Translations under genes and position numbers: made by a program | Source: Coprinus comatus | Lineage: Eukaryota; Basidiomycota; Agaricomycetes; Agaricales; Agaricaceae | Direction: 5' to 3' | Assembly (NCBI GenBank): GCA_034638255.1 | Contig: JAWPGT010000009.1 | Coordinates: 558,001 to 622,000, forward strand | Length of the DNA stretch: 64,000 bases | Part shown: piece by piece, positions 48,601 to 60,547 of the stretch | How the letters are laid out: each line of letters starts with the position of its first letter | How positions within the stretch are numbered: position 1 is the first letter of the stretch | The notes under the pieces: model-generated | The model's input: only the letters and a program-made list of their open reading frames with translations | Database searches by the model: none | Told to the model about the DNA's origin: nothing

Positions 48601-51306
48601 AACTGGGCGACGCGTATCACCTTTCCGCCAGGCATTCACAATATTTCATAAACGTGCCCTGATTCTACGGAGAAGTTGGCTTACTCCTTTATTGATGATT
48701 GCCATTGCTATCGCTGGATCATGTATTCCTATGGTTTTCCTTCCTACCCGTCCTGTTGTATGTGGCCGGCAACTTGCGAACTCAACTTCCATATCGTTAT
48801 ACCTTCCTGGAAATCCCCTCAGTGTACCTTTCACTTTTGGATTTTCGTCAAGAACTGTTAATTCTCCCCCTGGTACAATCCGGAGTTTGGGCCCAAGCAC
48901 CAACCTTTTCCGCATAACGGACAGGGCGGACACTGCGGAGTTTACGGAGTATTTCCAACAGAACTACCGTAATCTTTCAGTTGGAGGTGTTGCCTTCGAT
49001 TTTGAAACTGGACAAAGTTTGGTTGCTTGGGAGGCATCTTCTCCGGGGCTTACAGGGGCATCAATGTTGAATCTTGCGAGTAATGTTTTGTATAACAGGG
49101 CTGTAAACCAGACTCGTGACAACGCCGTGACGGAAAATACGATTATTAGGGCAAATTATTCACCTTTCCCCTCTAGAGCTGCAGGGACGTTATCAGCTCT
49201 GAGGTGGGTTGTTTTCTTCGGCTCAGCTATGGTAAGTGCATACGCATGTGCCGTTTTCATGACTTAACCATTTGAACCAGGCCATCTATCCGGCTTTCTT
49301 TACTCTGTATACCTCAAAAGAAAGACGGTCGTCAGTTCAGGCCATGCAGCTGTCCAATGGTCTCTCGGATCCTATTGGGTTATGGCTGGGACATCTATTA
49401 TTTGACACATTGTTTTCTGTGTTCTTGTCCACAATTATCGTTATCATTTTCGCAGCTGCGTCCAACCAATTCCATGGTTTGGGAGAACTAGTACGCTTGA
49501 ACATCTACAGTAGCAACTTCGAACCTACTAATGTTTGTTATAGTGGTTGGTCATGGTTCTATATGGTATCGCAGCCGCACTTTTCTCCTACTGCGCTTCT
49601 TTGGCCTTCAGTACACCTTTGACTGCGTTTGCGGCGGTCGCAGTATATCAAGAAATCATACTTGTTGTACGTACTCATTTTGTAAGTCGAAGACAGGGTC
49701 GCTCACGACCTGGGTAGCTTTATCTTTCAGCATACCTCTTAATCCTCACTTATGCAGATGTCGCTAAATCCAGTGGTATAATCAACATCCTCCACTTCAC
49801 AGTCTCCATTGTCGCTCCAGTATGCAGTGTTGCACGGGCTGCTTTCGTCTCGATCAATATGTTTTCCCTCCTCTGCAGTGGCGATGAGGTGGTTTCTGCA
49901 GGTTCTCTAGGTTCAATAGTTAGATATGGCGGGCCCATCCTCTATCTGTTCGTCTATGCCTTCGTTCTTCTTGCCATCCTTGTTTGGGCCGATTCTGGAT
50001 CACTCTTTGCTCGAAAAGTCACCAAAAACAATGCTACAATCACCGGGAAGAGCGGCGCTTCTGAGAAGGACAATGCCGCTAATCAAGTTGAAAGTGCACT
50101 GGCAGCAGGAGAGCTATTACAGGTTCTTGGTGTCTCGAAGGCTTATAATGGTCAAAAGGTAGTAGATGATACCAGTTGGGGTGTCTCGCGGGATACTGTG
50201 TTTGCGCTCCTTGGGCCTAATGGTGCTGGAAAAACTACCAGCTTCAATATGATTCGTAAGTCAAGTGTGGTCTATAGTATAATTTTCACTGAATGTTTAT
50301 TGCTCGTAGGTGGCGACGTTGTTCCAGACAATGGAGATGTTTTGATTGACAATACGTCTGTCATTCGTTTCCCACGAACAGCCAGACTATCGCTTGGTGT
50401 TTGCCCCCAGTTTACCGCCATTGACTCGCAGTTGACTGTTAGGGAGCATCTGTTTATTTATGGGCGTTTAAAAGGTCTTAAGAAGGGCGAGGAGTTGAAT
50501 GAAAGCATTGAATCTATTCTCGCAGGGACTGCATTGGATGCATATGCGGATCGGCTGGCTAGTAAACTCTCCGGTGGGAACCAAAGGAAGTTGGCGTTGG
50601 CCATTGCTCTTATTGGTGAGATTCTATCTATGCATACTGTTATCCAATAATTCCTGATTCTTGTTCTTAGGAAACCCTCCTGTTATTCTTATTGACGAAT
50701 TTTCAACTGGTGTTGATGCAAAGATGAAACGTGATATGTGGAAAACACTCCGGCATGTGGCACATGGAAAAGCGGTCGTAATCACTACTCGTGAGTACTC
50801 GTTTCTTATTCGGGGGGGATGACAGGAATGTTAATCAACATTTACAGATTCAATGGAAGAAGCATCTGCCCTGGCTACGAGAGTTGGTATTCTAGCTAGG
50901 CGTCTTCTTGGTGAGTTTTTGGCAGATCTAAGATTCAATATCTACTAACATTATCGCAGCTGTCGGAACGACTGAAGCACTGTCTGCCCGATATGGAGCA
51001 TATGAGGTACACTTCACGTGTCGGAATCGGGAAGAAGTTGTTAAGGCCCGCGAACTCATGACCAAGATTCCTGGATCTAAGATGCTGGACGACTTGACCA
51101 CTCGATTTGAGGTGCCCATAGAGTCTACGGAAGGTGGGATGTCCCTCGCCAAGCTTTTCCATCTCCTTTCAAGTCATGGAGACTTCACAGAATATACAGT
51201 GGAGAAGGCTTCGTTAGAGAGTGTTTTCTTAAAAGTAATTAGAGAGAATAATGTTAAAGAAGAGGATAACGGTTCGGCGAAGAAACCGTGGTGGAAGTGT
51301 TGGTAG
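45629..51306 (+). CDS. ABCA-type full ABC transporter
   Basis: Start ATG at 45629 (MAGLFWIQLRTLVRKNWTVF) and stop at 51304-51306, with many 45-60 nt introns; about 1,550 residues. The order is TM helix - large lumenal loop (from about 45900) - TM cluster (46.7-47.2 kb) - NBD1 - TM helix and loop (48.6-49.2 kb) - TM cluster (49.2-50.0 kb) - NBD2. NBD1 has Walker A GSNGAGKST, signature MSGGQKRKLQLAIGL and Walker B VVLVDECTSGVDP. NBD2 has GPNGAGKTT, LSGGNQRKLALAIAL and VILIDEFSTGVDA, followed by HSMEEASALATRVGIL. The large loop after helix 1, the GGQKRK/GGNQRK signatures and the regulatory domain after each NBD are typical of the ABCA (lipid-exporter) subfamily. The substrate is unknown. Confidence 0.9.
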
Positions 51307-51872
51307 ATAGATACCGATGGAAACTGGAAAAAGGACTTCTTTACTTTAATTAATTGTAGATACCGTATTTATATACTTATTGCAGCCGTCGCTCCTTTAT
51401 TTTTCCCAACATGCAGTATGTACTTGGGTATCGTTTCGTTTTAAATATATGTGCTATGATTTGCTTTCTGTTGATGCGCTTTCATTGAGTTTTAGATCAA
51501 TGTGTGAGTAAGTTTACGCACATGATTAATTGATTTGATGACGGCCTACCCCTCTGATTGCCTTATGTACTATACGTTTATAATACAACTAACATAGTTG
51601 AAACAACACCGAAAACTTCTCATTCATATCCTGCACTTCTGTACCCGCAGTATCTGACCCTGTAGTTTGATATGTAGACACAGCCCTTGGGCGTCTAACG
51701 GGTTTTCCAAATCAAGAGGGTGGTGCCTTAACCGGACCACACTGTTTGATACAAGCTCTTCTCACTCCCACACAGAAACCTCTCCGGCCAGTTTTAGCGC
51801 TTCAGTCTTTTCTTCTCATTGCTTCTGCTTTTTAAAATTTAACGCTGAAGACTCGGCGCTCATATATACGCG
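51307..51872. other. Intergenic, no gene seen
   Basis: About 570 bases between the ABC transporter stop and the PAH gene start. The frame at 51667-51945 (+) is not convincing. Confidence 0.4.
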
Positions 51873-52563
51873 ATGGACATACCTAATCCGAATAACAGTC
51901 CTAATAACAAGATTAACAGCAATATCGACGAAATTGGGAGTGTGACCGAGATTGAAACTGTTAACGAGAAAGAGATAAAGACTGTGACAGCTTCTACACC
52001 AATCAAAACGATACGAGAGGCGTATGAGTATTTGAAGTTGGTGAGGGTTCAGTTGCAAGTTTGTAATCGTCATGAAGTCTATGGGTCTTTTTTGGAGATT
52101 ATGAGGAGGTTCAAAGAACAAAGGTGAGCCTTTCGCCTTTCGTTTCTGTTTCTGTTTCCTCTCTACCCTCTTTCCATTCTTTTTTACTTCTTCAAACCGG
52201 AAGACCGGTTATTGTGATATAATGATATACTGATGATACCTTGATGGGGAGGATAGTATGGAACGTATGGAAGTGATCGAACGTGTGGCGGAACTGTTCG
52301 CGGGGCATGATCAGTTGTTGTATGGGTTCAATCAGTTTTTGCCTAAAGGTTATCGCCTTGAACCTTTCTCTGAAGGTGGTTGTGTCAATGTCAATGGCAG
52401 TGGTTCAGGCTCAGATGATGATGACGAGCAAGAAGATGATACTGTAACTGGGACCGGGTATAGGTTGGTGGTGATTGTTACACCTGAAGGTAGAAGTTTG
52501 AGACAAACGAAGGGTTATGGTCATGGTCATAGGCGAATTGGAGGAAGGATACATTTGGACTGA
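51873..52563 (+). CDS. Stand-alone paired amphipathic helix (PAH, Sin3-fold) protein
   Basis: Two exons, 51873-52123 and 52257-52563, give about 185 residues. After an Asn-rich start (MDIPNPNNSPNNKINS) the central domain reads TIREAYEYLKLVRVQLQ, EVYGSFLEIMRRFKEQ, then RVAELFAGHDQLLYGFNQFL and PKGYRLEP. This is the four-helix PAH domain of Sin3, including the LF.GH..L..GFN.FLP signature. It is followed by a Gly/Ser/Asp-rich low-complexity segment and a basic tail (HGHRRIGGRI). None of the other Sin3 domains (HDAC-interacting region, further PAH repeats) is present. Free PAH domains could bind the same repressor motifs as Sin3. Such small PAH proteins recur in mushroom genomes; their function is not established. 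Confidence 0.85.
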
Positions 52564-54179
52564 TGAAAAACACTACTACTTTCAGTGAGAAACCCAACCT
52601 CATTCACAAACTGGGATTTTTTCAAAGGATGCGTCACATACCAATATGAAAAATACCCCAAAATACCCCCTCTCAAACCATCTAAATTCCTTCTTGCTGT
52701 TGGTTGCTCTATAGGAAGAAAGAGATAACACCTTCCCCACACAACAACAAAAAACAATCCGCATTGTATGTTGCATAATCTGTTTTCATCATGGGCTATA
52801 TGATATATGACCCCTTTTATTACTATCTGTCCAAAACCTCTTCGCGCTTATATCTTTTTGGTCTTGTTTTCGAATGTTCCCTGCTTTGTTTTTTTTTTTT
52901 TGTTGGTCTTTTACACAAGTTGATAAACTCCTCTAGCAATCCATCCTCCCCTATGCTCCTTCTGTTATTAAATTTAAATATATACCATAATATTGTTATT
53001 CCCGCTGATTTCGTTTAATATAATAACTAATTATATCGTTCTTGACAGTTTACTCGCGTTGTAATGAGATTTGCATCAGGAGCCCTGCGTCGTTTCAAAA
53101 AAAAAATGACAGGAACTGTTGTCGGGGCATCGGAACCCTGTACATATATATATATATGTGTGTGTGTGGTACGTCCCTCCATGGTTGCCAAATAATTCAA
53201 CGCGCGTTTGAATTATATCATTATTCCAAACTGAATTTTCACTTACAAGTAATAAGTCGTCCTTTCAACTTTCAGAAAATCGTTTGTACTTACTGAATTG
53301 TTGAATCCCATCAAACATATATTCAATCGCAAGCCATAAATAGCAAACGGAATACTTTATACGGAAAACGGTTGAAGAGATTGTCCGAGATCAGCTAATA
53401 TGTCATTCCGGAGAGAGGAAGTGTAGTAAACCAAAAATAGAGATTAAATATGTGAAAGATGGATAAGATCCGAGGGACTAAGTGAATAACAATTTGTGAT
53501 AATTCTCCCGTTTTTTTTTTCGCCACTCATAAAAATACTCTTCGAAGGGTAGTACTCACTCCACCCTCAATATCACACTATATTGACATTGATTATAGTA
53601 ATAAGAGAAGAGAAGGAGCTTTCTTCTGGAGTCAGGTCAGACTCATGTCTGAAACTTGATGGTCACTTGCGAGCAATGAGGTAAATTAACACCGAAATAG
53701 TGTTACTGACGTTCTTGGCACTATTCTTCCCCACATTCTTTATATCCTTCCAATCGAAAGGCAGATCAGATCACCTTCATCGAAGCACCATTTCTATCCC
53801 TTGTAGTTTGTCCAATAGTATTCCAATTGGTACTTTTTCGACTTCCTTCTATAATCACCATTTTGCGACAAGGTGATTGTCCCAAACTTCATGCCCGCAT
53901 CCCTCAAACTGAAGGTGAATCTCGGCAATCTCCTCTCTCATGGTAGCATCACTTCATTTCCCAATAAGACGCTGTTATAGCTTATGGTATTATTTGACAA
54001 AGGGCCTTGAATTATGGTAAGAAACTGCGTTCGCAAAGGTGCCACTAGAAAATAATACTAACAATAATGATTATACAACTAGTACCAGTATGTGCAGTCA
54101 TCAGTGTACCGTACTACTTGAAGACAACAAATAAATAAATAATATCAACAGCTATCTGATATCATGGTGCATCTACAGC
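52564..54179. other. Large intergenic region, microsatellite inside
   Basis: About 1.6 kb, AT-rich, without a recognisable gene. A short (TA)n-(TG)n microsatellite lies at about 53141-53168, and T- or C-rich tracts occur at 52890 and 53510. Frames at 52527-52757 (-), 52791-53018 (+) and 53042-53296 (+) have no domain signal. Confidence 0.4.
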
Positions 54180-55640
54180 CTACCGTACTACTTCTTCAAT
54201 GTCACCCTCAGACTCGTGTAGAGCAGTATTATGATTCCCTACTATTGCCCCCGTCATGTTCTCCTCGTCACTATTCTGATGGTTCTCATTATATTCATCA
54301 GGTTGACCAAATTGGGTACCATTGTTTCCCCTGGAATCACCGGAATTTCCACCAAAACGTATGGAAGTTAGTTTCTGAGCTACTGAGCCCTCCGTGAGTT
54401 TACAGTTTGTTTCACGTAGGTTCAAGATCAAGCGAGTCCCCTGTTTATGACATTGAATATAATCCTCCTTAATATCACTACCACCAGGCTGAGGGCTCAC
54501 GAATGATATTAAAATAGACTTACACAGAGGTAAAATAGGGCTGCGAGCCATCTGTCCAGAATAAGATGCAATGATGTTAATATAATGGATAGGGAAGCTT
54601 GCAGGTAGAAACGCACATATCCCAACTAAGAGTAGCTAATGAACTATTGAGGACACTGGCTGCTTCCAGTAACGAAATGGTATTAACGACTACCATATAA
54701 TACTTGCATTAGTAAAATAGGAGCACTCTTTCGCAGTGCAAACTTACTAAATATCCTGTATAGTTATTTTGCGTGCAAGGTATTAATGTTTCTAGAAAAT
54801 AGACTCGAGTAAAATATACAAATACTCACGGGATGAAATACAGTGTACCATCGCGGTAAAATACATAGATGACAGGTGTCACTTTTCTAATGTGCATAAC
54901 ACTAGCCCGGACTGTATCCCCTGTTTTTATATCACGGAGAACATGGAACAACTTGATGAGAGTTAATGCTAACTCAATACCTGTTGAACCAAAGGTTAGA
55001 CATGTTTCTCACTGAAACTAACATCTTTGGAACATATACTTGTAGTAAATACACGGATTCCCCTATATATATGGATATTATATTGCAGTGGACCAAGTAA
55101 AAGCTGGTATGCTTACCTCAATGCAATAGCATAATACACGTAGGAAAGAAACGCCGTCTGTGGTCCCGATAAGTAACATCCATGGAGGAGTGGAACTGAA
55201 ACCGAATATTTTATCCCATAAATTCCACTAATCACGAGCGCGCCAGCTCCAGCCTAGTAATATGACGCATTTAGTACGGTTACTAACCGATGGTAGAACA
55301 TTTGGGGATTCACATACACTAATTTCCACTAATGTACAGTTTTGTGCTTAGCGGTGAGTTAGTAGACTAGCGTAACACTCACATATTACAGCCAATATGA
55401 GTACTATTGTCACTAGAAGTTACGAGAGCGTAAGTGCCAGTTGTGGAAGCCTATGACTCAAATTAACAATACCTGGATAATTATTATTCCACAGCGCGCG
55501 AAGCCGAAACACGAGTAGAGTTTTAATAGCACCGGCGAGTAATAGTTCCAGGATTCTAGTGGTAGAGTCATGTTATCAGAGCACATAGAAAATGAGGAGG
55601 AACTCACGTGAGGGACATGAAATTGCTGATAAAGCATCTT
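54180..55640 (-). CDS. Multi-pass membrane protein of mushroom fungi (DUF6533/6534-like), start unresolved
   Basis: A chain of short exons on the minus strand encodes hydrophobic helices: ILELLLAGAIKTLLVFRLRALW (about 55500-55560), TIVLILAV (about 55390-55420), GAGALVISGIYGI with HGCYLSGPQTAFLSYVYYAI (about 55140-55250), and GIELALTLIKLFHVLRDIKT plus PVIYVFYRDGTLYFI (about 54840-54990). Further helices follow, then GTRLILNLRET, the usual end of the transmembrane part. The C-terminal tail is Asn/Gly/Glu-rich and runs to the stop at 54180. The pattern of exons and the RALW, YRDGTLYF and LILNLR motifs recall the large DUF6533/6534 family of agaric membrane proteins. The N-terminal exon and start codon could not be fixed. 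Function is unknown. Confidence 0.55.
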
Positions 55641-57510
55641 TTTTTTGTGTCAGCTCTGGCGAGAGCTTCATGAAGGTATTTAACTTACGCCTATAATACA
55701 TTCTACCGTTAGAATACAGTTGAAAAGAAGCTGATATGAAATTTAGAAACTTACTCTTATCGACAGTCTATTTAAATGAACTGTTTTAAGAGAGAAAGTT
55801 AAAAATGGAAAACTAGTACTATGATTCTTCCGACATTTGACCTACTATATTGCGCAAGTCTTCAACGATTATTAGACACCGGGAAACAAAAGATGAAACT
55901 CGAGCTATCTTACAGGATGAAGCATACAGTCATCAGTCCAATCGAGTTATACACAGTGTGAATCATAGTCCTGGACCAGGAATGTTGTTTTTGGGGACTG
56001 TGGGTAATCCAAGTCAGTCGGTACTCGGAATCAACCCCTTCAGGGACTGTTTGAGATTTAGGTCTCACCTGTGGATATACTTGATCTACGGTACGTCGAG
56101 AAGCCGATGAATGCATGTACAGTATATATCCTTAAGAACATACCTCTCGGGACAAACGGCAAAGAAAATCGTATACGCAAAGGGTGAGTACAGAGTCTAA
56201 GATAGAGAACAGTATTAGAGTTGAATTAGCACATTTTCCAGAAAATGAAAGACTAACAGTGGATGTACCCTTCTCTACGAACAGAATTCATGTCCTGTAT
56301 CAAACTATTGATGTCGTCAGCTGTCAAACCATATTCATTCGACATGTTCTGAGAGCAGTAGTGACGATGTAAACTGGTGTAGTCCTGGGGCAGGTTGGGT
56401 TCTTACGAGGGATCCGAGATACCTTTATAGCTGGCAATGAGGTAGCATATCCGAATATAACTTGAAGCTTGAGCCAGGGAGACTGAGAGACGCGGCTGAG
56501 ATGCCATCTTGAGGACGTTGGTCAATGGGATATAGAGAGGTACTATGATGTGTGTTCAAGTCCGATTGGAGGTGCAAGACCGGCGGTTGAATAGTGCCGA
56601 TGAAGCTCTTGAGTGAAGTGCTCGGTTGAGCTTTTGATCCCGAGAAAGAGTCAGATCCAAATGCATGACACCTAGAAAAACAAAATTGGATCCTATCATT
56701 TTATCATGCGTTGTTTAGCTTGGTAGTGGCATAGGAGACTAGTTTTGGTTAAGCCCTGATGAAGGATGGAAATGAATGGGTATAGTATGATCGAATGTTG
56801 CATTAGTGCCTCGAAAGAGTCAAGACAGAGGTTTTGGAAATTATGTTTGGATGGTGGGCTTGGGGCCAAATAATCCAGAATAAACGTCCTGATAGACCTA
56901 GTGTTCTTCAACGGGAGTTGACGATATATGCGTAGATTGTGGTAATTTATGCGAAAAATGTATTTAACGTTACGTCTCCTCCGTTTACCATAATCCGTGG
57001 GAACCGTACAACCGGCATTTGCCACTGTCCATCAATTTTATCTTTTTGCGTACACCTGTGTACACACCGTCGTAATTTTATGTTACATTACTTGTGTGTC
57101 TATATACTCTATCATACTCAATACCTTACCTAGATCTACATTCTACACAATATACTAGTAGTGTGTTAACTTCGTGATTCGTGATATTATTGTTCGCTCT
57201 CTCTGGTTCTGATAATACACTAAAAACATTTACCATCCTAATAAATACAGATCGCTGTCACGACTCATTAAAGGTAAAAATGCAGACTCGACAGATTGTA
57301 TCGTTAATCGGCTCTCAATAACACAGTAGTTGCGTACTGCTTACTACTACTACTCAGTAGCTACCACCCCACGCGTCTTGGTAGGGCGACTGGCATTGGG
57401 TATCTAGTAATCCAATCCACTACCTAGTAAAAGAAAACATTCTTTCCCCAAAAACACTGAAATTCCTGTAATACGTGTCCTTTTGTCTTTATGTAACATT
57501 TATTCCACAC
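55641..57510. other. Intergenic region, no further gene seen
   Basis: About 1.9 kb. The left end may contain the first exon(s) of the membrane-protein gene at 54.2-55.6 kb. Frames at 55850-56110 (+), 56184-56372 (+) and 56696-57025 (-) show no recognisable domain. No tRNA or transposon terminal repeats were seen. Confidence 0.35.
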
Positions 57511-58957
57511 CTACATTATACTGCCCCCATTCCCAGGTCCTCTTGTCCATTTCTCTACCGGAGAACCAGCAAACGTACTCCCCTGACTTTCTTGAGGACT
57601 CTTCGCACTAATACTATCCTCCTGACTGTTATTACCAACGATATTCATCCGAGGTAAATCCAAAGTACTCGTAAGACTTGTGTTTGTTTTTTTCGTTTCT
57701 TCGGTATGTACGAAAAGGAGCGTAGTTTCCACGTCACTTATTAGTTCTTTTCTCCAAGCTTTACCGCTGACCACTCGTAGTACGATCAATTGAGGACATA
57801 GACACTGAGGGAAAAAAGGTTAACACCGATTCAAAAAGAATGACCAAAAAGAAAAAAAAAGAAAGAAAGAAATGACATACAGTCAACTTCGCCCAGACCT
57901 GCCCAAACCCAATCGAAGTCATATTACCCATAGCATACGGAACCAAAAACATAATCCCAACCAAACTATACGGAGCCGCACTCTCAATTAAAATTGCCAC
58001 CACATTCGTATAAATCTTTGCACTATCTTTCCCTATAACCCTACCTATAGCACTTGATAGTCGTAGAAGTCGATACGAAATTAATAGGGTTACGATGATG
58101 TTTAAGGAGATTGTTATAGTGTAATATGGGACGCCGAAGTTGATTGTTTTTCCTCCGAAAAAGTTTCCGCCCGGTTTACCGGCGATTACTAGTTCTATTA
58201 TTGCTAATGCTAATGTAAAGAGTTGGTAAGTTGACGTGAAGGGAGGTTTGGAAGAAGGAAAGGACGCACAAAGGCCTGCCAGATAGGCTAAAATAGGGAA
58301 TATCATGATATACCAATTTGACCCCCAAATAACAAACAACCTATTCAACTATAACCGAGTGTAAGTCCTCGGAAACATCATCTCAACTTCAATAAAGAGG
58401 AGAGATAAACTCACTAATAAAGCATCACCCATAAAAATCATAGCAACAACCGAACTAGATCCCAAAGTCTGATACCAAGCCGAAACTTCCTCAGCAAACC
58501 AACCTTCAACACCACCCACATGATTTCTTCCATTTATCCACATGTGTTCCCCCCAAACCGCATTACAAGAAATATCAATTGTTAATAGTAGAACCAAAGC
58601 CGTACTATAGAATGCGAAAAATCTTCTTGATCTGGGCGTTCCTACTGTTTTACTTGAAGTGAGATATTTCATCGTTGTGAAATACATTACTAGTTCCACT
58701 CCTATTGGTTATGATTGTGGGGATCCATATGAGATATGTACCACCGTCGTCATCATCATCGTTGTGGTTGTGGATTTCGTAGTCATTTTGTGACGAAGGC
58801 GATGGGAACAGACGGAGAGTCAACAAATAAACGAAAGGATAATAATCAGAACTCTACTTGATATCACTGGTATAATAAAAAGCGACTTCTCACCATACAG
58901 AATCCCACTCATATAATTTCCAATATAATAAGCATGCTCAAATACAGGTGTCGCCAT
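57511..58957 (-). CDS. Multi-pass (about 7 TM) membrane protein of mushroom fungi, unknown function
   Basis: The start ATG at 58957 (MATPVFEHAYYIGNYMSGIL) is followed by a long first intron to about 58697. The exons then encode successive hydrophobic helices: FFAFYSTALVLLLTIDISC, SSSVVAMIFMGDALL, then (after an intron at about 58349-58410) RLFVIWGSNWYIMIFPILAY, YQLFTLALAIIELVI, FGVPYYTITISLNIIVTLLI, RLLRLSSAIGRVIG, and AILIESAAPYSLVGIMFLV. The RxxVIWG-x-NW, VPYYTITISLN and AILIESAA motifs mark a large family of agaricomycete integral membrane proteins, with no assigned function and receptor-like topology. The cytoplasmic tail is Ser/Thr-rich and ends near 57511. Confidence 0.75.
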
Positions 58958-59611
58958 CTCGTCTCGTCTCGCCTCCCTCCTTGTATTGATTGATCACAAT
59001 GGTAATACAATAAATCACCCAAATCAATCCTTAGCCCGTACTTGGGTAGGGGGGTGGTAACGTTTCGTGTATGTTGGTGGGCGGGTAAAAGGCTATGTCA
59101 AGGTAGCAAGCAAGTGGCAGGATGCTTGCCAAACACAAATAACTTGAAACAAGGAGTGCTGATTTGCACTGCTCTAGTGGAGATGGGAGATGGGATATTA
59201 TGAAGGGGAGGGAGGAAGTAGAACCCGAAGTTTCACCAACAAAAGTAGTATATATGGATTCTCAGGCCCTCCAAGAGAAGTCACCTTAAACTGCCAAATC
59301 CTATCGAGGGAATCAAACCTCCGGTGGCCTAAAACACTGACGCTAGGTGATGTTCCATGCGTTGAGCACGCATAAGTATGTCAGCAATCAATCAGTTAAT
59401 CATTAATCAACGAAGTTTGCTTGAACCCTTTGGGAATTTCCCGTTGATAAAAATAAAATCATCAGACACCATCGGCGTCACCGCCCATTGAGTCAGATAG
59501 TATTGTTGGTAACTGCTTTTGCCGAAGCTATTCATGACCATAGCCGATAATAAAGAACTGCTTGCTGGGGTCGATTCTCCCTTTTCTCTTCCCTCTCTGC
59601 AGCTGCAGTAA
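58958..59611. other. Intergenic, divergent promoters
   Basis: About 650 bases between divergent genes. A tRNA B-box-like sequence lies at about 59318-59328 on the minus strand, but no complete tRNA fold could be built. Confidence 0.4.
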
Positions 59612-60445
59612 ATGATGGTGTCCTTCTCAAAGTTACGGCACAACCAAGAACAAACGAAACGAAACCTTCTAACATTCTTCATCTGCCTTTTCTTCGGAAT
59701 AAGCCTCATAGTGAAAGTCTTCGGAAACATTTTCATAAAGAAACAATTCCAATTGTCTAATATCAAACATCCCTCCCAATACAGTAAGTCGCTCCTTCTC
59801 CATCCCTTCTAATTCCCATTCCATTCCTGCCTTTTCTTTTTATTATTATCTTGATCCACTGTCATGCTGTCACCTTGACCACCACACCAAAAACCGAAAT
59901 GTCAACTTCCACTTAATTTCTTCTTTTTTTCGCCTTCTATCTTAGGTTACCTCGGAAAGGACTACCCAGAATCATGGCCAATCCATCGTGGCAATGTTCT
60001 CATGGCATTTGATAACCCAAAACATTTCCGTCTAGACACCAACGATGGAGCAGCAGAATGGAAATCTCTCATTCCGGGCTTAGGAGGTGATGATGGAGTT
60101 GTCTACCTTGGCACTAATCATCAACCATACACCATTTCAATGTTCCATCAACTTCGATGTCTTGACATCATCCGGAACGAAACGGTAACTGAATGGGAAA
60201 ACGGAGAAGAGCGTGTACCAACGCCACTAGCTAGGCATTGTTTGAATTATTTAAGACAGATGGTGATGTGTCGTGGTGATTTGGAATTAGAATCTTTCCA
60301 ATTTGCGTCGAATAAAAATCCAATAGATATGCATGGTGTATATGAATGTAAAGATTGGGAAGCGGTGTATCGGGAGACGAGGGAGAATCAGAAGAGTATG
60401 ATGCGTGGCGTCAAGGGCGAGGAGGAGAGAATGCGCAATAATTAA
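59612..60445 (+). CDS. UstYa-family (DUF3328)-like protein with altered first motif
   Basis: Two exons, 59612-59783 and 59946-60445, give about 223 residues. The ATG at 59612 is followed by a basic stretch and a single transmembrane helix (LLTFFICLFFGISLIVKVF). The lumenal domain shows GKDYPESWPIHRGNV, then the first family motif as MFHQLRCLDIIRNE, where the second His of HxxHC is Arg, and the second motif ARHCLNYLRQMVMC, then ECKDWEAVYR near the end. It is a distant relative of the gene at 18.1 kb. If the HxxHC histidines are the catalytic ones, as proposed for this family, the first site is impaired here. No biosynthetic cluster is visible around it. Confidence 0.75.
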
Positions 60446-60547
60446 TTTAGGGACCTTCTGTTGTAATTTAATGTAGATGTAGAACATTATTCTGTCATTG
60501 GTTTTGAGTACATTCGTGATGATCGTAAGAAGGACATACCATAAAAA
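60446..60547. other. Short spacer between convergent genes
   Basis: About 100 bases separate the stops of the UstYa-like and siroheme synthase genes. Confidence 0.4.

Noticed and set aside
59280..59350. tRNA-like sequence on the minus strand with a B-box-like GGTTTGATTCC
   Set aside because: The invariant C of the T-loop is T, the anticodon stem does not pair well, and no acceptor stem at the right distance was found. It may be a tRNA-derived fragment.
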